54,849 nucleotides of DNA from an uncultured Hippea sp. Its GTDB lineage: Bacteria; Campylobacterota_A; Desulfurellia; JAADFJ01. The stretch spans positions 1 to 54,849 of the forward strand of contig CAJVZA010000003.1 of NCBI GenBank assembly GCA_913009315.1. Reading direction: 5' to 3'. Both the position numbers and the translations under genes were made by a program. The notes under the pieces were generated by a model. It saw only the letters and a list, made by a program, of their open reading frames with translations. It did no database searches and had not been told where the DNA came from. This document shows, piece after piece, positions 51,520-54,849 of this stretch (positions within the stretch are counted from its first letter, which is position 1; each line of letters opens with the position of its first letter).

Positions 51520-53301
51520 ATGTCGGGAAACCATATTGGCAAGAGCAAAACAGCCGAATATGATAAAGAAGATTTTTTGCATAACACCATAAAGTGCTCT
51601 ATAGATGTTCTTGCTGAATCGGATATTGATTTTGAGCAGGAGATTTTTAAACTTAAAGCAATAGATGATCGTTTGGAAAATGAACGCTTTCATCTCGCCG
51701 TTTTGGGGCAGTTCAAACGCGGAAAAAGTACCTTTGTCAACGCATTGATGGGCGAAGAAATCCTGCCCTCTTCTGTTTTGCCTCTTACTTCTATTCCAAC
51801 TTATATTCAGTTCGGCAAACAGCGTTCGGTTGAGATATCCTTTGATGACAAAAGTGATAAAGAAACTCTGACCGATGATTCCGCAAGCAATCTAAACAGT
51901 TTTCTTGCACGATATGTAACCGAATCATCGAACTCTAAAAATCACCTTAATGTATCGTATGTCAATGTTTTTTATCCTTCCGAACTCCTTGAGAACGGTA
52001 TTGTACTTATAGATACGCCGGGAATAGGTTCCGTGCACGAACATAATACTGAAGCAACACTCAATTTTCTGCCCCAGTGCGACGCAGCAATTTTTGTAGT
52101 TTCCGTTGACCCTCCAATAACAAAAACAGAGATTGAATTTTTAAAAAAGATAGAGCAGAGTATTCCCAAGTTATTTTTCGTTTTGAATAAAATTGATTAT
52201 TTAAAAGGGCAGGATCTAACGCTTTCGATAGAGTTTTTAAAAAAGACGCTCTATAACCGCAATCATGCAAACATTGATAATATCTCTATTTATCCTGTCT
52301 CCGCTCTGATGGGCATCAATGCTGTGAAAGAAAATGATGTACAGAAATTAAAAGAAAGCGGAATTTATGATTTTAAGACTGAACTAATCAATTTTTTTAA
52401 AGATAAAAAGAAGGCGCTGCTCAACGAAGCGCTTCAGAAAAAAACAGATAATATTCTGAAAGCAGTTAGAATGAAGATTGATCTCGCAATTAAAGCGCAG
52501 AGAATGCCGCTGGAGGAACTAAATAACTGCCTTAATCTGTTCAACGAAAAGCTTTCTGAAGTAGAGACTCAAAAGGTTGTTGCCAGTGATCTTTTGAGCG
52601 GAGACAAGAGACGTTTGACGGCATCATTAGAAGAGTATGCCGAAAAGTTACGCGGCGAGGCAAGGACATATTTAAAAACAATTATGAAAGAAGCCTTCGC
52701 AAAAAACGGTTCGGGCGAAATTGATTACGACACAATTTATAATGCGGTTGCGGAACCTATTCCATCATACTTTGAACATAAATTCGGTGAGCTTTTCGAT
52801 GAATTTAATTCCAGGATAACCGAAATATTAAATCGTCATAATCAAAAATTAAATACTCTGACGCAATCTGTCTGGCAAGCGGCGGCAGATATTTTCAGCA
52901 TCAGCTATTATCATTTTGAAGGTTCCGGAACTATTTCCGGCAGATACAAACCGTATTGGACTACACACAAATGGGATACAAGCTTTACCCCAAACCCGGA
53001 AGGTATGCTCGAGCATTTTTTGCCGCAGAAAATGAAGAGACTGAGTATCGCAAAACGTGTCAATAAACAGATAGATCTAATTGTAATGCATAATGTGGAG
53101 AACCTTCGCTTTTCCCTGATTCAGAATATAAATACTCTCTTTGCCTCTTTTGCGCAGACATTTGATCAGAATATTGAGGAAACCATATCAAATATAAAAA
53201 ATGTTATATCTGAAACGGTTGAAAAATATAAAAATAGAACAGAATCGTCAGAGAAAAGTATCGTGAATCTCCAATCGGTTTTAACTCGTCTCATGCGCTA
53301 A
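51520..53301 (+). CDS. Dynamin-family large GTPase
   Basis: A 593-residue bacterial dynamin-like protein. G1 is GQFKRGKST (residues 63-71), the G2 threonine is in VLPLTSIPTYIQFG, G3 is DTPGIGS (near 165), and G4 is NKIDYL (near 223). Long helical regions follow (for example LNNCLNLFNEKLSEVETQKV). A GRYKPYWTTHKWDTSFTPNP segment lies near 475 and a coiled-coil-like C-terminus ends the protein. No clear transmembrane helix is seen, so membrane contact may be peripheral. Bacterial dynamins remodel or seal membranes under stress. AAGGAGTT precedes the ATG and is the sequence targeted by the upstream fluoride riboswitch. Confidence 0.9.
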   Translation: MSGNHIGKSKTAEYDKEDFLHNTIKCSIDVLAESDIDFEQEIFKLKAIDDRLENERFHLAVLGQFKRGKSTFVNALMGEEILPSSVLPLTSIPTYIQFGKQRSVEISFDDKSDKETLTDDSASNLNSFLARYVTESSNSKNHLNVSYVNVFYPSELLENGIVLIDTPGIGSVHEHNTEATLNFLPQCDAAIFVVSVDPPITKTEIEFLKKIEQSIPKLFFVLNKIDYLKGQDLTLSIEFLKKTLYNRNHANIDNISIYPVSALMGINAVKENDVQKLKESGIYDFKTELINFFKDKKKALLNEALQKKTDNILKAVRMKIDLAIKAQRMPLEELNNCLNLFNEKLSEVETQKVVASDLLSGDKRRLTASLEEYAEKLRGEARTYLKTIMKEAFAKNGSGEIDYDTIYNAVAEPIPSYFEHKFGELFDEFNSRITEILNRHNQKLNTLTQSVWQAAADIFSISYYHFEGSGTISGRYKPYWTTHKWDTSFTPNPEGMLEHFLPQKMKRLSIAKRVNKQIDLIVMHNVENLRFSLIQNINTLFASFAQTFDQNIEETISNIKNVISETVEKYKNRTESSEKSIVNLQSVLTRLMR

Positions 53302-53345
53302 AGGAATTCATCATTATCAATAGTTTCGATATTTTCTCCGTTATT

Positions 53346-53480
53346 ACATTGAGACTGCTTCGGCCTGCGGCCTCGCAGTGACAGAAAACAGAGGCCGTTG
53401 CCTTGAAATTTCCTTTTCGTCGTTGCGAGCGAAGAGCGGCAATCTCAGTTTCTTATGTATCACAGGCATCCTGCCTGTGT
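53346..53480. repeat. REP-like repeat cluster behind the dynamin gene
   Basis: GAGACTGCTTCGGCCTGCGG with CCTCGCAGTGACAG, GTCGTTGCGAGCGAAGAGCG with GCAATCTCAG, and the palindrome CACAGGCATCCTGCCTGTG (53461-53479). These are the same units as at 39.9, 43.4 and 54.5 kb. No gene lies between 53302 and 53680. Confidence 0.8.
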
Positions 53481-53581
53481 TCTCTTCTCTCTTTATCCGC
53501 ATTTGAGAAAAGATATTAAGAAAATCTTCTGATGAAGCGTATAAAATAAGGGCGACTCTAAGAGCCATATACGGTCATAGC
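53437..53581 (+). repeat. 145-bp direct repeat, left copy
   Basis: Matches 54704-54849 with three substitutions and a one-base gap. It includes the CACAGGCATCCTGCCTGTG palindrome and a following unique-looking segment ending ACGGTCATAGC. Confidence 0.9.
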
Positions 53582-53610
53582 TTTAATAAAAGGAATTAAC
53601 AGTCGAATTA

Positions 53611-53630
53611 ACAGGGTCAGATGACCCTGT
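53611..53630. repeat. Perfect 20-bp palindromic hairpin
   Basis: ACAGGGTCA (53611-53619), two bases GA and TGACCCTGT (53622-53630). It lies between the REP-like cluster and the yafQ-like gene. On the minus strand it would stand behind the toxin gene and could act as a terminator-like stem, although no T-run follows. Confidence 0.6.
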
Positions 53631-53680
53631 GACCCTTGCACATAATGCGAGATACAACTCCCAAGATTTCCATCTATGAG

Positions 53681-53968
53681 TTAGAACTTTTTGTAAACGT
53701 GAGGATGCTTACCAATCATCACCAGATTAAGATAATGTCTATCAATTTTAAAAACCAACAACCAATCATTTTTAACATGGATTATCTCATAGGATTGCAT
53801 ATTTCCAGATAATATATGCCTCTTGAAACGTTTATCTATAGGTTGCCCATTTAATAAGTTATCGACAATTTTTTTTAACAGATTAAAATCTTTTGCAGAA
53901 TAGTTGCCGGATTTTTTATCTCTTTGAATATCCTTTTTGAAAGATTTCTCAATTCTTATTTCAAGCAC
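53681..53968 (-). CDS. YafQ-type toxin (RelE superfamily)
   Basis: A 95-residue basic protein: LEIRIEKSFKKDIQRDKKSG at the N-terminus, then LLNGQPIDKRFKRHILSGNM and a C-terminal HVKNDWLLVFKIDRHYLNLV with a final His (GKHPHVYKKF). This is the YafQ pattern of ribosome-dependent mRNA endonucleases. It starts 4 bases after the upstream antitoxin gene. Confidence 0.83.
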   Translation of the reverse strand: MLEIRIEKSFKKDIQRDKKSGNYSAKDFNLLKKIVDNLLNGQPIDKRFKRHILSGNMQSYEIIHVKNDWLLVFKIDRHYLNLVMIGKHPHVYKKF

Positions 53969-53972
53969 TTAC

Positions 53973-54224
53973 TTATATGCCTAAATCCTCCGCAAGCTCC
54001 TTTGCATCTTTATATATAGAACTGTTTCGATTATTGTCTATATTTTTAATTCTTGAGCTCAGTTCATCAGTTATAGAAAGATCAAAAGGAAATCTTTTCT
54101 CCATAGCAACCTTTGCCAAAAATATGTTAGTGGCATCACCAAAGCTCATACCAAAAGCAGCAAAAACCTTCTTGGCTTCTCTATAAAATTTATCTTCAAC
54201 TCGCACACTTGTTTGAATTTTCAA
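53973..54224 (-). CDS. RelB/DinJ family antitoxin
   Basis: An 83-residue protein with the DinJ/RelB ribbon-helix-helix start (QTSVRVEDKFYREAKKVFAA) and the conserved FGMSFGDATNIFLAKVAMEK segment followed by RFPF. The C-terminal KDAKELAEDLGI should bind the toxin. TTG is the start, supported by AAGGAGGG just upstream. First gene of the pair. Confidence 0.85.
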   Translation of the reverse strand: MKIQTSVRVEDKFYREAKKVFAAFGMSFGDATNIFLAKVAMEKRFPFDLSITDELSSRIKNIDNNRNSSIYKDAKELAEDLGI

Positions 54225-54236
54225 TCTTCCCTCCTT

Positions 54237-54258
54237 GAATACACCATATGGAGTATTC
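54237..54258 (-). promoter_or_regulatory. Palindromic operator of the DinJ/YafQ-type operon
   Basis: GAATAC-A-CCATATGG-A-GTATTC is a 22-base palindrome with only one mismatched pair (the two A positions). It overlaps the -10 box and lies between promoter and antitoxin gene, as expected for autoregulation by the antitoxin. Confidence 0.75.
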
Positions 54259-54283
54259 TAATATAGGCTCACTTGTCTGTCAA
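54255..54283 (-). promoter_or_regulatory. Promoter of the DinJ/YafQ-type operon
   Basis: On the minus strand TTGACA (54278-54283), a 17-base spacer and TAGAAT (54255-54260). A second palindrome, CACTTGTCTGTCAAGTG (54270-54286), covers the -35 box. Confidence 0.75.
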
Positions 54284-54376
54284 GTGTTTTTTTGAAACAA
54301 TTTTAAGGAACTAACAAGGTCAGGTCTGGCCCCAAGGTCTTGAATTCAGTTATTCTTCTGATACTATTCAGACATT

Positions 54377-54517
54377 ATGACACGTTCTTTAAGACTCTCC
54401 TTTGAAAACGCATTTTATCATATAATCGCAAGAGGCAGTAAAAAAAGAGAAATATCCAATGTTGAGAGGTTGTTGATAAACTCCTATGTGTCGTTGCGAG
54501 CACCGAAAGGTGCGTGA
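54377..54517 (+). pseudogene. N-terminal fragment of a REP-associated tyrosine transposase (RAYT)
   Basis: The frame reads TRSLRLSFENAFYHIIARGS and KKREISNVERLL, the characteristic start of Y1-type RAYT/IS200-like transposases (compare ..RPLRIEFPGAFYHVIARGN..). It then runs into a REP-like unit (GTCGTTGCGAGCACCGAAAG) and stops after 46 codons; intact relatives have about 200 or more. The HUH and catalytic Tyr parts are lost. A GTCAGGTCTGGCCCC sequence upstream is of the kind that flanks such genes. Confidence 0.75.
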
Positions 54518-54630
54518 CAATCCCTTTATTGTCAACGTTTTTTGAGATTGCTTCGCTTCGCTCGCAATGACCTTCCTTCTTTTGTCACTGCGAGGCCGCA
54601 GGCCGAAGCAGTCTCAGCTTCTTCGCGTAT
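54488..54630. repeat. REP-like repeat cluster interrupting the RAYT fragment
   Basis: Two oppositely oriented units: GTCGTTGCGAGCACCGAAAG ... and GAGATTGCTTCGCTTCGCTC with GCAATGACC, then TTTGTCACTGCGAGGCCGCA with GGCCGAAGCAGTCTC. Together they form a large palindromic arrangement at the point where the transposase frame is broken. Confidence 0.75.
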
Positions 54631-54661
54631 CACAGGCATCTTGCCTGTAGGTTTAAATCAG

Positions 54662-54692
54662 GGAGTTTTGTCAAATGCAAAGACACGACCCC
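54662..54692 (-). repeat. 30-bp dispersed repeat, copy 4 (reversed)
   Basis: GAGTTTTGTCAAATGCAAAG followed by ACACGACCCCA is the complement of copies 1 and 3, with one base changed. Unlike the others it is not directly behind a gene. Confidence 0.8.
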
Positions 54693-54703
54693 AATATGTT
54701 ACT

Positions 54704-54849
54704 CGGCAATCTCAGCTTCTTATGTATCACAGGCATCTTGCCTGTGTTCTCTTCTCTCTTTAATCCGCATTTGAGAAAAGATGTTAAGAAAATCTTCTGA
54801 TGAAGCGTATAAAATAAGGGCGACTCTAAGAGCCATATACGGTCATAGC
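54704..54849 (+). repeat. 145-bp direct repeat, right copy, ending at the window edge
   Basis: Second copy of 53437-53581. The window ends at the base where the shared sequence, as visible, also ends (GGTCATAGC). Confidence 0.9.

Noticed and set aside
39938-54750. CRISPR array
   Set aside because: The repeats are irregularly spaced, change orientation and are palindromic REP-like units; there are no uniform spacers and no cas genes.

Overview
The window looks like chromosomal DNA of a moderately AT-rich, Gram-negative, probably anaerobic bacterium. The protein families (benzoate-CoA-ligase type enzyme, RseP, an AhbD-like radical SAM protein beside hemE, hemH and hemG, REP-like repeats with IS200/RAYT remnants) recall Desulfobacterota or a nearby phylum. 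I cannot fix the taxon from sequence alone. Both edges lie inside sequences repeated elsewhere in the window, so it may be one whole contig broken at repeats.

Layout. (1) 1-3745: an aryl-CoA ligase, a Liv-type solute-binding protein and an amidohydrolase, preceded by a truncated copy of part of that amidohydrolase. (2) 3.8-8.9 kb, minus strand: hrcA-grpE-dnaK-dnaJ and a CoA-binding protein, behind a sigma70-type promoter with a half-degenerate CIRCE operator. (3) 9.0-10.7 kb, minus: a ClC chloride transporter with CBS domains. (4) 10.9-23.8 kb, plus: a tightly packed housekeeping run rpsB-tsf-pyrH-frr-uppS-cdsA-dxr-rseP-ispG-glmU-glmS-uvrD-(SecB-like), covering translation, isoprenoid, phospholipid and cell-wall precursor synthesis. 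(5) 23.8-34.1 kb, minus: slipin/NfeD, a metal-dependent hydrolase, pyrE-pyrF-nusB-ribH-ribBA, ribE-ribD, galU and hemB. (6) 34.3-46.6 kb: an accessory region with RelE-type, VapBC, BrnTA and nucleotidyltransferase toxin-antitoxin-like pairs, an integron-type attC site behind an isochorismatase-like gene, a small inverted-repeat element, a GC-rich acyl-CoA synthetase, an MFS exporter, gene remnants and several repeat families. (7) 46.6-51.3 kb, minus: tRNA-Gln, tRNA-Glu, a DUF2892 protein, an AhbD-like radical SAM enzyme, hemE, hemH and hemG. (8) 51.4-53.3 kb, plus: a bacterial dynamin-like GTPase with a clear fluoride riboswitch in its leader. (9) 53.3-54.8 kb: repeats, a DinJ/YafQ-type pair and a truncated RAYT transposase.

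The most striking observation is the fluoride (crcB-motif) riboswitch directly before the dynamin-like GTPase. One strand of the aptamer, AACUCCU, is perfectly complementary to the gene's own Shine-Dalgarno sequence, so a fluoride-induced translational ON switch can be read from the sequence. Also notable are the attC site, the possible hybrid heme route (HemE, HemG/CgoX, HemH/CpfC, AhbD) and the RAYT/REP debris.
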